From Allobosea sp. BH3 (GTDB lineage Bacteria; Pseudomonadota; Alphaproteobacteria; Rhizobiales; Beijerinckiaceae): a stretch of 64,000 bases of DNA. The DNA lies in contig NZ_JAIMCA010000002.1 in assembly GCF_025499465.1 (NCBI RefSeq), positions 248,001 through 312,000 of the forward strand. Reading direction: 5' to 3'. The notes below the pieces were generated by a model that searched no databases, was not told where the DNA came from, and saw only the letters and a list, made by a program, of their open reading frames with translations. Positions 36,394 to 45,081 of this stretch are shown here, one piece after another; the stretch's first letter is position 1, and the number at the start of each line of letters is the position of its first letter. The position numbers and the translations under genes are program-made.

Positions 36394-37539
36394 TCAGCGC
36401 GACAGCTCGCCGATCAGCCTGCGCACGAAGTCCGTGCCGGCCTCGAGCTGGGAAAGGCTGAGGAACTCGTCCGGCTGATGCGCCTGGGCGATGTCGCCCG
36501 GCCCGCAGACCACGGTCGACCAGCCGGCGCGCTGGAAGAGCCCGCCCTCAGTGCCGTAGGGCACGACATGGCTGCCGTTGTCGCCCGTCAGGCGGCGGCA
36601 GAGCGCCTCGGCGGCGCCGTCCGTTTCCGGCCCCATGGCGGGGGTGTCCGAGGTGACCTCGAAGTCGATGCCGGTCTCGGGCGCGATCGCCTTCATCCGC
36701 GCCTCGACCTCCGCCAGCTTGCTGCGATAGAGGGCGACGTAATCCTCCTGACGTTCGCCGGGGATGCAGCGCACTTCATGGGTGAACATGCAGCGCTCGG
36801 CCGCGATGTTCACGGCCGTTCCGCCCTCCACGACGCCGACATGCAGCGTGCTGTAGGGCGGCTCGAAGCCGTTGCCGGCCGGGGTGCGAGCCTTGTTCGC
36901 GGCCATCGTCTCGTTGGACCAGTGGATCAGCTCACCCGCGACCATCACTGCCGAGACGCCCATGTCGATGCGGCTGGAATGCACTGCATGGCCGCGCACC
37001 GTGGTCTTCATGCGCAGGCCACCCTTGTGGGCGGTGACCACCTGCATCATCGAGGGCTCGCCGACGATGACCGCCGAGGGCTGCATCCCATCCTGCCGCA
37101 TCGCCTCGATCATGACCCGCGCGCCGCGGCAGCCGACCTCCTCATCATAGGAGAGCGCGATGTGGATCGGCCGCTTCAGCGGCGCTGCCAGCATCTCCGG
37201 CACGAGCGCGAGCCCGATGGCGTCGAAGCCCTTCATGTCGCAGGTGCCGCGGCCATAGAGCTTTCCGTCGCGCTCGGTCAGCGTCCAGGGATCGGAGGTC
37301 CAGTCCTGCCCGGCTACCGGCACGACGTCGGTGTGGCCGGAAAGCACGATGCCGCCGTCCCCCTTCGGCCCGATGGTGGCATAGAGATTGGCCTTCTGCC
37401 CGTCCGGGCTCGGCGCCAGCCGGCTCTCGACACCAAGCGAGGCGAGATAGTCGCGGCAGAAATGGATCAGGTCGAGATTGCTGCGCTGCGATTCCGTGTT
37501 GAACGAAACCAGCTTCGCCAGCATCTCCTTAGGCGTCAT
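36394..37539 (-). CDS. argE: M20-family deacetylase, acetylornithine deacetylase type
   Basis: 381 residues from ATG 37539. Hydrolyses N-acetylornithine to ornithine or a similar N-acyl amino acid. M20 metal motifs: LSGHTDVVPV near residue 70 (His and following Asp), RGTCDMKGFDA (bridging Asp) and SYDEEVGCRGA (catalytic Glu plus metal Glu). The dimerisation domain and the C-terminal metal His (DIAQAHQPDEF) are present. No arg genes flank it, and alphaproteobacteria commonly use ArgJ, so another N-acyl substrate is possible. Confidence 0.88.
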   Translation of the reverse strand: MTPKEMLAKLVSFNTESQRSNLDLIHFCRDYLASLGVESRLAPSPDGQKANLYATIGPKGDGGIVLSGHTDVVPVAGQDWTSDPWTLTERDGKLYGRGTCDMKGFDAIGLALVPEMLAAPLKRPIHIALSYDEEVGCRGARVMIEAMRQDGMQPSAVIVGEPSMMQVVTAHKGGLRMKTTVRGHAVHSSRIDMGVSAVMVAGELIHWSNETMAANKARTPAGNGFEPPYSTLHVGVVEGGTAVNIAAERCMFTHEVRCIPGERQEDYVALYRSKLAEVEARMKAIAPETGIDFEVTSDTPAMGPETDGAAEALCRRLTGDNGSHVVPYGTEGGLFQRAGWSTVVCGPGDIAQAHQPDEFLSLSQLEAGTDFVRRLIGELSR

Positions 37540-37701
37540 CGTCACGAGAATGGGTCTCCTTGAAAGCGCCCGCACACGCAGGTTTCATGCCGCCACGCTA
37601 AGCCCGGTTCCGCTGTGGTCAATGGCCCTGCGCGCTTGACGGGGCCGCAATTCGGCGGCTCACCTCATCCAAGACTTGAAACGAAGCAGGGACCATCGCG
37701 G

Positions 37702-38670
37702 ATGGAGTTCGACGTCAGCCTCGCCGACATACAGGCGGCGGCCGAGCGCATCGCCGGCAAGGTGCGCCGCACGCCGACCTATCGCAGCGCCGGCCTGTCC
37801 GAGCGGCTCGGGGTGGAAACCTGGGTCAAGCTGGAATGCCTGCAGCTCGCCGGCTCCTTCAAGGTGCGCGGCTGCTTCAACAAGATGTCCCGCCTGAGCG
37901 ACGCCGAGCGCGCGCGCGGCGTCGTCACCGTCTCCGGCGGCAACCACGCCATCGCCGTCTCGCTCGTGGCACGGGAGGTCGGAACCCGAGCGCTGGTGCT
38001 GATGCCGAAGGCGACGCCTGCGCTCAACATCCGGCTGACCAGGGAGGCCGGCGGCGAGGTCGAGCTCTGCGAGGATTCGATCGAAGCCTTCGCCAAGGCG
38101 GAAGCCCATGCGGCGCGGGGCATGGTCCATGTCCATTCCTATGACGACCCGGCGATCATCGCCGGCCACGGCACGCTCGGCCTCGAGCTCGCCGCCGATG
38201 CCGGCGGGCGGATCGACCATGTCTTCGTCTCGATCGGCGGAGGCGGCTTCTCGGCCGGCGTCGGCGCGGCTCTGAAGGGGCTCGACCCGGCCGTCCGGCT
38301 GCACGGCGTCGAAACGGAAGGCGCGACGACCATGACGCAGGCGCTCGCGGCCGGGCAGCCCGTGCCGATCCGCTCCACCTCGATCTCGCGCACGCTCGGA
38401 GCGCCCTTCGCGACGGAGCGCACCATGGCTGCGGCACGGCAGTTCCTGGAGGAGATCGTCGTGGTGCCGGATGCCGAGGCGGTGCGGGAGCTCGTCTGGG
38501 TGCTGCAGAACGAGCGCGTCCTGCTGGAGCCCGCCGCCGCCTGCACTGTCGCCGCGGCCCTTGCCCGGAAGGACAAGTTCCGGCCCGGGGAGCGGGTCTG
38601 CCTCGTCTTCTGCGGATCGAACGTCGCGCTGGAGGATATCGAGGGCTGGCGGAAAAGCTTCGGGGTCTGA
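37702..38670 (+). CDS. Threonine/serine dehydratase-like PLP enzyme
   Basis: 322 residues from ATG 37702. Fold-type II PLP enzyme: Schiff-base Lys in LAGSFKVRGCFNKM near residue 54, cofactor-contacting SGGNHAIAVS near 80, and the glycine loop VSIGGGGFSAGVG near 177. It lacks a C-terminal ACT domain, so it is the short catabolic type and would not be feedback-regulated like biosynthetic IlvA. It deaminates threonine or serine, or could act as a racemase or on a hydroxy-aspartate; the sequence does not decide. Confidence 0.9.
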   Translation: MEFDVSLADIQAAAERIAGKVRRTPTYRSAGLSERLGVETWVKLECLQLAGSFKVRGCFNKMSRLSDAERARGVVTVSGGNHAIAVSLVAREVGTRALVLMPKATPALNIRLTREAGGEVELCEDSIEAFAKAEAHAARGMVHVHSYDDPAIIAGHGTLGLELAADAGGRIDHVFVSIGGGGFSAGVGAALKGLDPAVRLHGVETEGATTMTQALAAGQPVPIRSTSISRTLGAPFATERTMAAARQFLEEIVVVPDAEAVRELVWVLQNERVLLEPAAACTVAAALARKDKFRPGERVCLVFCGSNVALEDIEGWRKSFGV

Positions 38671-38687
38671 GGCGGAGAAGCCACAAC

Positions 38688-38791
38688 GTCATTCTCGGGG
38701 CGCCGCATGGCGGCGACCCGAGAATTCTCAAGCCGCAGGACGCGCTGGAGCCTCCGTGTCACGAGATGGCCGGGTCATGCCCGGCCATGAC
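38688..38791. repeat. GTCAT...ATGAC intergenic palindromic element, copy 6
   Basis: 104 bases, orientation as copy 1 but diverged: ATTCTCGGG/CCCGAGAAT arms around GCGCCGCATGGCGGCGA, then GATGGCCGGG/CCCGGCCAT. It lies between convergent stops, 17 bases after the dehydratase gene and 21 bases from the M15-like gene. Confidence 0.85.
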
Positions 38792-38812
38792 GGAGTGCCC
38801 CAGCGCTCCCGT

Positions 38813-39259
38813 TCAGTTGCTGCTGCGGGCAAACTTCGCATAGCGGCTGCGCTTGCTGGCAGAAGCGTAGCGGCTGCGCTTGTGCCCGTACCAGGCGTGC
38901 TGAAGCTCCCCCACATCGGCATGGACGATGCCGTTGGAGTAGGTGCCGACACCACCGATGTTGTTGAGCGAGCGGGCGACGGCCGCGGCCTTTCGCGGCG
39001 AAGTCGCCAGCGGACGGAAGTCGATGGCCTTGCCGCGATAATGCTGCGAATTGCGCGCATGGCGGCCTCCGCAGGTCGACGTGATCTGGATCGGCCCGAT
39101 CTTGGAAATGAGATCGGCGATCATCGCGCGGGTTTCGGATTTCAGACAACCCAGCCCGCGGACCTGCGGCTGGAAAGAGATTTTCTGGAGAGAGGCCTCA
39201 GCAAGAGCAGCGGAGGGCAATAACGGCAAGATTATTCCTGAAATTTTTAATATACGCAT
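38813..39259 (-). CDS. Secreted M15-like (D-Ala-D-Ala carboxypeptidase-type) protein
   Basis: 148 residues; AGGAG lies 8 bases before ATG 39259. Signal peptide at 1-20 (cleavage after ALA). Putative zinc ligands fit the M15 pattern: His73 and Asp80 in SQHYRGKAIDFRP, His113 in IVHADVGE. The YcbK/M15A-type fold cleaves or binds peptidoglycan peptides in the periplasm. The C-terminus has a repeated basic KRSRYA motif (encoded by a 15-base duplicated word). The 5' part of the gene and its upstream region are clearly AT-richer than the surroundings, which suggests acquisition. Peptidase activity is inferred. Confidence 0.8.
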   Translation of the reverse strand: MRILKISGIILPLLPSAALAEASLQKISFQPQVRGLGCLKSETRAMIADLISKIGPIQITSTCGGRHARNSQHYRGKAIDFRPLATSPRKAAAVARSLNNIGGVGTYSNGIVHADVGELQHAWYGHKRSRYASASKRSRYAKFARSSN

Positions 39260-39567
39260 TGCAAACTCCTACTACATTAATCAGACACTGTGGATGATCC
39301 TCCCGCCTTCTGGATCGCGTCGCAAAAAAATCGGAGATCGTGGCAAAATAAAGACTATTTTAAGGCTGCTATATTGTATAATTTGAACCCGACCATACCA
39401 CTTAATGGCTAAACTACTGCGTTAATCGACATCGGATTTCTCGCGCCATTCCGCCGGAGCCAGCCCCCCACGCATGATCGGCTTGGACAGGCGGGCCGAG
39501 GCTGGGCTAGCGTATGCGGACGCGCCCGCTTTCTGCGCGGCCGCCTGCTGCCATCTCAGAGGACCAG
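39260..39567. other. AT-rich intergenic island
   Basis: 308 bases between the divergent M15-like and M20 genes. Bases about 39200-39430 are strikingly AT-rich for this genome (runs such as AAAAAAATCGG, TATATTGTATAATTTG) and contain TATAAT-like boxes on both strands, but no -35 partner that I would defend. No RNA gene, repeat or reading frame is supported. Confidence 0.5.
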
Positions 39568-40740
39568 ATGCCTAAGACCGACCTCATCGCGGCGCTCGCT
39601 CCGGAAATCACCGCGATCCGCCGCGATTTCCACCGCCATCCGGAGCTGATGTACGAAGTCCAGCGCACGGCCGGGATCGTCGCCGACAAGCTGCGCGAAT
39701 GGGGCGTCGACGAAGTCGTCACCGGCATCGGCAAGACCGGCGTCGTCGGCATCATCAAGGGCAAGGGTTCGGATTCGGGCAAGGTCATCGGACTGCGCGC
39801 CGACATGGACGCGCTGCCGATCCACGAGCAGACCAATCTCGAGCACCGCTCGACCGTGCCGGGCAAGATGCACGCCTGCGGCCATGACGGCCACACCGCC
39901 ATGCTGCTCGGCGCCGCCAAGTACCTGACGCAGACGCGCGATTTCGATGGCACGGCCGTGCTGATCTTCCAGCCCGCCGAAGAGGGCGGCGCCGGCGCGA
40001 AGGCGATGATCGACGACGGCCTGATCACGCGCTTCGGCGTGCAGGAGGTCTACGGCATGCACAACAAGCCGGGGCTCGCGGTGGGCCGCTTCGAAATCCG
40101 CAAGGGGCCGGCCATGGCCGCCGCGGACCGCCTCCACATCAAGATCGAGGGCAAGGGCGGGCACGCCGCCGCGCCGCATAACGTCAACGACCCGATCGTC
40201 GCCTCCTGCGCGCTGGTCAGCGCCCTGCAGACGGTCACGTCCCGCAATGTCGACCCGCTCGACTCGATCGTCGTCTCGGTGACGGCCCTCAACGCCGGCG
40301 AGGCCTTCAACGTCATTCCGCAGACGGCCGAGATCAAGGGCTCGATCCGGACCCTGACCCCGAAGGCCCGGGAGATCGCGCAGAAGCGCATCACCGAGAT
40401 CGTCGAGGGCGTGATGAAGGCCTTCGGCATGAAGTACGAGCTGGACTACCATCTCGGCTACCCGGTCACCTTCAATCATGCCGGCCAGACCGACTTCGTC
40501 ACCAGCGTGACCAAGCAGGCCTTCGGCTCGGACGCGATCAACACCGACATTCCGCCGACCATGGGCTCGGAGGATTTCTCCTACATGCTGGAGGAGCGCC
40601 CCGGCGCCTTCATCAACATCGGCAACGGCGAGTCGGCGGGGCTGCATCACCCGGCCTACGAGTTCAACGACAGCGTGATCCCGGTCGGCGTGAACTATTG
40701 GGCAAGCCTGGTCGAGATCTCCATGCCGACGCGGGCCTGA
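39568..40740 (+). CDS. M20D amidohydrolase (hippurate hydrolase / N-acyl-amino-acid amidase type)
   Basis: 390 residues from ATG 39568, with AGAGGA just upstream. Motifs of the M20D group: RRDFHRHPELMYEVQRTA, GLRADMDALPIHEQT, MHACGHDGHTAML (metal Cys/His), IFQPAEEGGAGAKAM (catalytic Glu-Glu) and the C-terminal metal His region GLHHPAYEFND. It removes acyl groups from amino-acid conjugates in the cytoplasm. The flavoprotein gene follows 16 bases later, so the two may be co-transcribed. Confidence 0.93.
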   Translation: MPKTDLIAALAPEITAIRRDFHRHPELMYEVQRTAGIVADKLREWGVDEVVTGIGKTGVVGIIKGKGSDSGKVIGLRADMDALPIHEQTNLEHRSTVPGKMHACGHDGHTAMLLGAAKYLTQTRDFDGTAVLIFQPAEEGGAGAKAMIDDGLITRFGVQEVYGMHNKPGLAVGRFEIRKGPAMAAADRLHIKIEGKGGHAAAPHNVNDPIVASCALVSALQTVTSRNVDPLDSIVVSVTALNAGEAFNVIPQTAEIKGSIRTLTPKAREIAQKRITEIVEGVMKAFGMKYELDYHLGYPVTFNHAGQTDFVTSVTKQAFGSDAINTDIPPTMGSEDFSYMLEERPGAFINIGNGESAGLHHPAYEFNDSVIPVGVNYWASLVEISMPTRA

Positions 40741-40756
40741 CGGCTCCGCCCGGGCG

Positions 40757-41860
40757 ATGAGCGACATCGATTGCCTTGTGATCGGGGCCGGCGTCGTCGG
40801 CCTCGCCACGGCGCGCGCCCTGGCGCTCGCCGGGCGCGAGGTCGTCATAGCCGAGGCCGCCGAGGGGATCGGTACCCAGACCTCGGCGCGCAACTCCGAG
40901 GTCATCCATGCCGGGATCTACTACCCGCCCGGCTCGCTGAAGGCGCGCGTCTGCGTCGAGGGCCGCCAGCGACTTTACCGTTATCTCCAAGAGCGCGGAC
41001 TGCCGCACAAGGCCTGCGGCAAGCTGATCGTCGCCACCTCCGAAGCGCAGAAGCCGGCGCTGGAGACGATCATGGCGCGAGCGCAGGCCTCCGGCGTCTC
41101 ATCGCTGCGCTGGCTCTCGGGAGCCGAGGCAAAGGCGATGGAGCCCGAGGTTCGCTGCGAGATCGCGCTGCTCTCGCCCGAGACGGGCGTCGTCGACAGC
41201 CACGCTCTGATGCTCTCGCTGCTCGGCGAATGCGAGGCGGCCGGCGGCTCGCTTGCGCTCAACACGCCGATCGCCGGCTGGCGGCGCGAGGCCGAGGGCT
41301 TCAGGGTCGATTTCGGCGGCGCGGATCCTGCGACCTACACCGTCACCACCATCGTCAACTCGGCGGGGCACGGCGCGCCGAATCTGCTGGGCCAGCTTGC
41401 GGGCTTCCCGACCGAGCACATCCCGGTGCAGCATTATGCCAAGGGCAATTATTTCGCGCTGACCGGGCGGCAGCCCTTCCGCCATCTGGTCTATCCCGTG
41501 CCGGAGGCGGCCGGGCTCGGCATCCACGCCACCATCGACATGGGCGGTCGCGTCAAGTTCGGCCCCGATGTCGAATGGGTCGCTCATGACCAGGATCTCG
41601 TCGTCGATCCGGCGCGGGCGGAAAAGTTCTACGCTGCGATCCGCACCTATTGGCCGGCGCTGCCTGACGGGGCGCTCGTCGCCGACTACGCCGGCATCCG
41701 CCCCAAGCTCCATGGACCGACCGAGGCGATGCCGGATTTCCGCATCGACGGGCCACAGGTCCACGGCGTCGCGAACCTCGTCAACCTGCTCGGCATCGAG
41801 AGCCCGGGGCTGACGAGCTCGCTCGCGATCGCGGAGATGGTGGTGGAGAGGTTGGCCTAG
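40757..41860 (+). CDS. FAD-dependent oxidoreductase, L-2-hydroxyglutarate oxidase-like
   Basis: 367 residues of the DAO/glycine-oxidase superfamily. N-terminal Rossmann FAD site CLVIGAGVVGLATARALALAGREV with E31 to the ribose, the ARNSEVIHAGIYYPPGSLKA segment characteristic of LhgO-type enzymes, and the C-terminal GIESPGLTSSLAIAE flavin contact. It probably oxidises a 2-hydroxyacid or related compound and passes electrons to oxygen or quinone. It follows the M20D gene by 16 bases. The substrate is inferred from the family only. Confidence 0.88.
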   Translation: MSDIDCLVIGAGVVGLATARALALAGREVVIAEAAEGIGTQTSARNSEVIHAGIYYPPGSLKARVCVEGRQRLYRYLQERGLPHKACGKLIVATSEAQKPALETIMARAQASGVSSLRWLSGAEAKAMEPEVRCEIALLSPETGVVDSHALMLSLLGECEAAGGSLALNTPIAGWRREAEGFRVDFGGADPATYTVTTIVNSAGHGAPNLLGQLAGFPTEHIPVQHYAKGNYFALTGRQPFRHLVYPVPEAAGLGIHATIDMGGRVKFGPDVEWVAHDQDLVVDPARAEKFYAAIRTYWPALPDGALVADYAGIRPKLHGPTEAMPDFRIDGPQVHGVANLVNLLGIESPGLTSSLAIAEMVVERLA

Positions 41861-41863
41861 GGC

Positions 41864-41997
41864 GTCATCCCGTGCGCGCTGCAGCGTGAAACGCTGCTGC
41901 GCAGACACAGGACCGCGTGACGAGAAGGCGCCCTCTTCCGAAGACGATCCCGTGTCTGCGCCGCGGCATTCACATGCCGCAGCGCGCACGGGATGAC
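41864..41997. repeat. GTCAT...ATGAC intergenic element, copy 7 (large cruciform subtype)
   Basis: 134 bases bounded by a perfect 19-base inverted repeat starting GTCATCCCGTGCGCGCTGC. Inside are AGCGTGAAACGCT and GGCATTCACATGCC hairpins and a second pairing arm, GCGCAGACAC / GTGTCTGCGC. It begins 3 bases after the flavoprotein stop and ends 12 bases before the eda stop (convergent genes). Could fold into a branched cruciform or serve as a bidirectional terminator; it resembles a small MITE. Confidence 0.88.
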
Positions 41998-42009
41998 GCG
42001 TTGGCTGCG

Positions 42010-42654
42010 TCAGCTCCTGATCTTACGGAAGGCTTCCTTCGCCTCGCGCGCCAGCGTCTCGATCCGCTTCCAATCGCCGGCCGCGATGGCGTCTGCGGGG
42101 ACCAGCCAGGAGCCGCCGACGCAGATGACCTGCGGCATGGCGAGGTAGTCGGCGAGGTTCTTCAGGCCGACGCCGCCGGTCGGGCAGAAGCTCATCTGTG
42201 GGAAGGGGCCGGAGAGCGCCTTGAGCGCGGGCGGGCCGCCGGCCTGCTCGGCCGGGAAGAACTTGGCGGTGGTCCGGCCGGCCGCAACGGCGCGCATGCA
42301 GTCGGACGCCGTGGCGACACCCGGCAGCCAGGGCAGGCCCGCGGCGCGCAAGGCCTCATCGACGCTTTCGCTGAAGCCGGGGCTGACCACGGCCTGGGCG
42401 CCGGCATCCTTCACCTGCGAGACCTGGGCTGGCGTCACCACCGTGCCGGCGACGGGCAGCGCCTTCGGCACCGATTTCGCGATTGCCGCGAGCGCTTCCA
42501 GCGCGGCCGGGCGGCGCAGCGTGACCTCGACGACGTCGATGCCGCCGGCGACGAGGGCATGGGCCAGATCGACGGCGCGCGAGGCGTCCTCGATCACCAC
42601 CACGGGAATCACGCCGCAGCTCTTCAACCGGGCAATCGCAGCCGTCTCGTCCAT
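42010..42654 (-). CDS. eda: KDPG aldolase (2-dehydro-3-deoxy-phosphogluconate aldolase)
   Basis: 214 residues. Splits KDPG into pyruvate and glyceraldehyde-3-phosphate, the last step of the Entner-Doudoroff pathway. Schiff-base Lys in RTTAKFFPAEQAGG near residue 130; catalytic Glu in VVEVTLRRP near 45; phosphate-binding CPTGGV near 158. It lies 39 bases after pgl in the zwf-pgl-eda unit. The edd dehydratase gene usually found with it is not in this window. Confidence 0.95.
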   Translation of the reverse strand: MDETAAIARLKSCGVIPVVVIEDASRAVDLAHALVAGGIDVVEVTLRRPAALEALAAIAKSVPKALPVAGTVVTPAQVSQVKDAGAQAVVSPGFSESVDEALRAAGLPWLPGVATASDCMRAVAAGRTTAKFFPAEQAGGPPALKALSGPFPQMSFCPTGGVGLKNLADYLAMPQVICVGGSWLVPADAIAAGDWKRIETLAREAKEAFRKIRS

Positions 42655-42693
42655 TGTCCCGTCTTTCAGTCGTTTCGAAGAGATCTTCGGGCT

Positions 42694-43380
42694 CTACTCT
42701 TTCGCCCAGTAGACGTCGAGCCCCAGCACGCGGCCGACCAGCAGATCCACTGGCAGCGGCGACACGCGCCCGTCAGCGGCCTTCAGCACCGCCTCCTTGG
42801 CGGCGCCGGAGACGAGCAGGCTCGCCCAGCCGGCGCCGATCAGGCGCTCGGGAGAGAGCGACAGACGCGGCGGCAGGCCGGGCGGGCGGGCGACGACGAT
42901 GCCGCTGTCCGGCACGGCGTCGAAGGCCGCTTCGGCGCCTGGGAAAAGCGAGGCGATGTGCCCATCCGTGCCCATGCCGCTGACCAGCAGGTCGAGCGGC
43001 GGCAACTCGGCGAGCCGGGTGCAGAGCACGGCGGCGGCGGCCTCGATGTCGCTGCCATGGCCATGGAAGGAGATGAAGGAGGCGCGCCCATCGGCCAGCG
43101 GCGCAAAATGCTCGCGGATCATGCGCTCGTTCGAGGCCACGTCGTCCGGCGCGACGAAACGCTCGTCCGTCGGCATCAGCGTGACCTTGTCCCAGGGCAG
43201 ATCGGCCCGGCCGAGCGTGGCCAGGAAATGCGCCGGAGTCGTGCCGCCCGGCACGGCGAGAAGCGCCCTCCCCTGCTCAGTTAGAAGCGCCTTCAGCCTG
43301 ACGGATACGGCTTCCGCCAGCGCCTCGGACGCCTCCGCCAGATTGGCGAAGCGATACCAGGCCAGGGGACCGGCGGCCAT
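42694..43380 (-). CDS. pgl: 6-phosphogluconolactonase
   Basis: 228 residues of the DevB/NagB-like type. Hydrolyses 6-phosphogluconolactone to 6-phosphogluconate. Motifs: VPGGTTPAHFLATLGR near residue 43, TLMPTDERFVAPDDVASNERMI near 67 and SGMGTDGHIASLFPG near 140. Its ATG shares a base with the zwf stop (TGATG), which shows translational coupling. Confidence 0.95.
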   Translation of the reverse strand: MAAGPLAWYRFANLAEASEALAEAVSVRLKALLTEQGRALLAVPGGTTPAHFLATLGRADLPWDKVTLMPTDERFVAPDDVASNERMIREHFAPLADGRASFISFHGHGSDIEAAAAVLCTRLAELPPLDLLVSGMGTDGHIASLFPGAEAAFDAVPDSGIVVARPPGLPPRLSLSPERLIGAGWASLLVSGAAKEAVLKAADGRVSPLPVDLLVGRVLGLDVYWAKE

Positions 43381-44882
43381 CAGACGAGGTCCGGATCGGC
43401 CCAGGAGCGGCCATCGCGCTCGATCAGGCCGATCGACTGCGAGGGCCCCCAGCTGCCAGCGGCATAGCGATGGGGCTGCGGCGTGTAGTCCTGCCAGCCG
43501 TTGATGATCGGATCGACCCAGGTCCAGGCCTGCTCGACCTCGTCGCGATGCATGAACAGCGTCTGGTCGCCGCGGATCGCATCGGTCAGCAGCCGCTCAT
43601 AGGCATCCGGCGTGCGCTCGTCGAAGGCAGTGGAATAGCGCAGGTCAAGCTGGCGCGGCACGACCTTGAGCCGGCCGGAGCCCGGCACCTTCATCATGAG
43701 CTGGAGCTGGAGGCCATCATTCGGCTGCAGGCGGATGAAGAGGCGGTTCGCGTCGAGCCTGTCGCCGGAGCCATTGCTGAAGATCGAATGAGGCACCGGC
43801 TTGAAGGTGACGGCGATCTCGGAATAGCGCTGCGCCATGCGCTTGCCCGTGCGCAGATAGATCGGCACGCCGGCCCAGCGCCAATTGTCGATCTCGCAAC
43901 GCACTGCGACGAAGGTCTCGGTGTTGCTGCCATGGCCCAGTTCCTCGGCGTAGCCCCTGACCCGCTGGCCGTCGATCTGGCCGGGGCCGTATTGCCCGCG
44001 CACGGTGTAGCGCTGGACATCCGGCCCGACGATGGGGCGCAGCGCCTTCAACACCTTGATCTTCTCGTCGCGGACGGCGCCGGCCTCCAGCATGTTCGGC
44101 GGCTCGATGGCGAAGAGCGTCAGCAGCTGCATCAGATGGTTCTGCACCATGTCGCGCATATGCCCGGACTTGTCGTAATAGCCGGCGCGTTGCTCGAGAC
44201 CGACGGTCTCGGCGACGGTGATCTGGACATGGTCGATGTCGCGGCTGGACCAGGAGCGCTCGAACAGCGTGTTGGCGAAGCGCAGGACCAGCAGGTTCTG
44301 GACCGTTTCCTTGCCGAGGTAATGGTCGATCCGGTAGGTGCGGCTCTCGGGCAGGATGCGCGCAACGGCATCGTTGATCTGCCGCGCCGAGGCGAGATCG
44401 CGGCCAAGCGGCTTCTCCAGGATGACGCGCGAGGTCGGCGTCAGGATATCGGCCTTGGCCAGGTTCTCGCAGATCGGGATGAAGAGGTCCGGCGGGGTTG
44501 AAAGATAGAAGGAGCGAACGCGCTCGCTCTCGCCCAAGGCCTGCTTCAGGGCCGCATAGGTCTCGGGCTGGACGGCATCGACCTGCACCGTGGTGAGCCG
44601 ACGCAGGAAGGTCTCCACCTGATACTCCGGGAGGCCTTCCTCGTGCAGGCGCTTGGCGATCTGCTTCGGCAGCGCCTCGACATCCTCCGGCTTGCGAACG
44701 ATGCCGAGGATGCGGCTTTCATCAGGCAGGACGCCTTCGCGACTGCGCTGGGCCAGCGCCGGGAAGAGCTTTCGCAGCGCGAGGTCCCCGGCGGCCCCGA
44801 AGATCACGAGATCGAACGGCGGAACCGGCGTCCGCTCCGGGATCGTCTCCGGGCGAAGCGCGTTGTCGACAATAGCGTCCAT
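43380..44882 (-). CDS. zwf: Glucose-6-phosphate 1-dehydrogenase
   Basis: 500 residues from ATG 44882 (the frame is open to 44930). Oxidises glucose-6-phosphate with NADP, the entry to the pentose-phosphate and Entner-Doudoroff routes. N-terminal cofactor loop VIFGAAGDLALRKL, substrate motif RIDHYLGKETVQN with the catalytic Asp-His pair near residue 180, and VILEKPLGRDL. First gene of zwf-pgl-eda. Confidence 0.96.
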   Translation of the reverse strand: MDAIVDNALRPETIPERTPVPPFDLVIFGAAGDLALRKLFPALAQRSREGVLPDESRILGIVRKPEDVEALPKQIAKRLHEEGLPEYQVETFLRRLTTVQVDAVQPETYAALKQALGESERVRSFYLSTPPDLFIPICENLAKADILTPTSRVILEKPLGRDLASARQINDAVARILPESRTYRIDHYLGKETVQNLLVLRFANTLFERSWSSRDIDHVQITVAETVGLEQRAGYYDKSGHMRDMVQNHLMQLLTLFAIEPPNMLEAGAVRDEKIKVLKALRPIVGPDVQRYTVRGQYGPGQIDGQRVRGYAEELGHGSNTETFVAVRCEIDNWRWAGVPIYLRTGKRMAQRYSEIAVTFKPVPHSIFSNGSGDRLDANRLFIRLQPNDGLQLQLMMKVPGSGRLKVVPRQLDLRYSTAFDERTPDAYERLLTDAIRGDQTLFMHRDEVEQAWTWVDPIINGWQDYTPQPHRYAAGSWGPSQSIGLIERDGRSWADPDLV

Positions 44883-45081
44883 GGACGTGAAACTCCGTGC
44901 GGCGGTGCCGGGTCCAATCATGGCGCGCAAATCCCTGCGATTCGATTGCCGACCTCAGACGGAACATGCGTTAGCGCGAGGCTGCGACCAGAGTGAGACG
45001 GTTTGCCAGCACTGCAAAGAGGGAATGGCGCAGAGCCGGCTCCCGCCGCGTTCAATCCTCGGTCGGCAATCCCGCAAGCCC

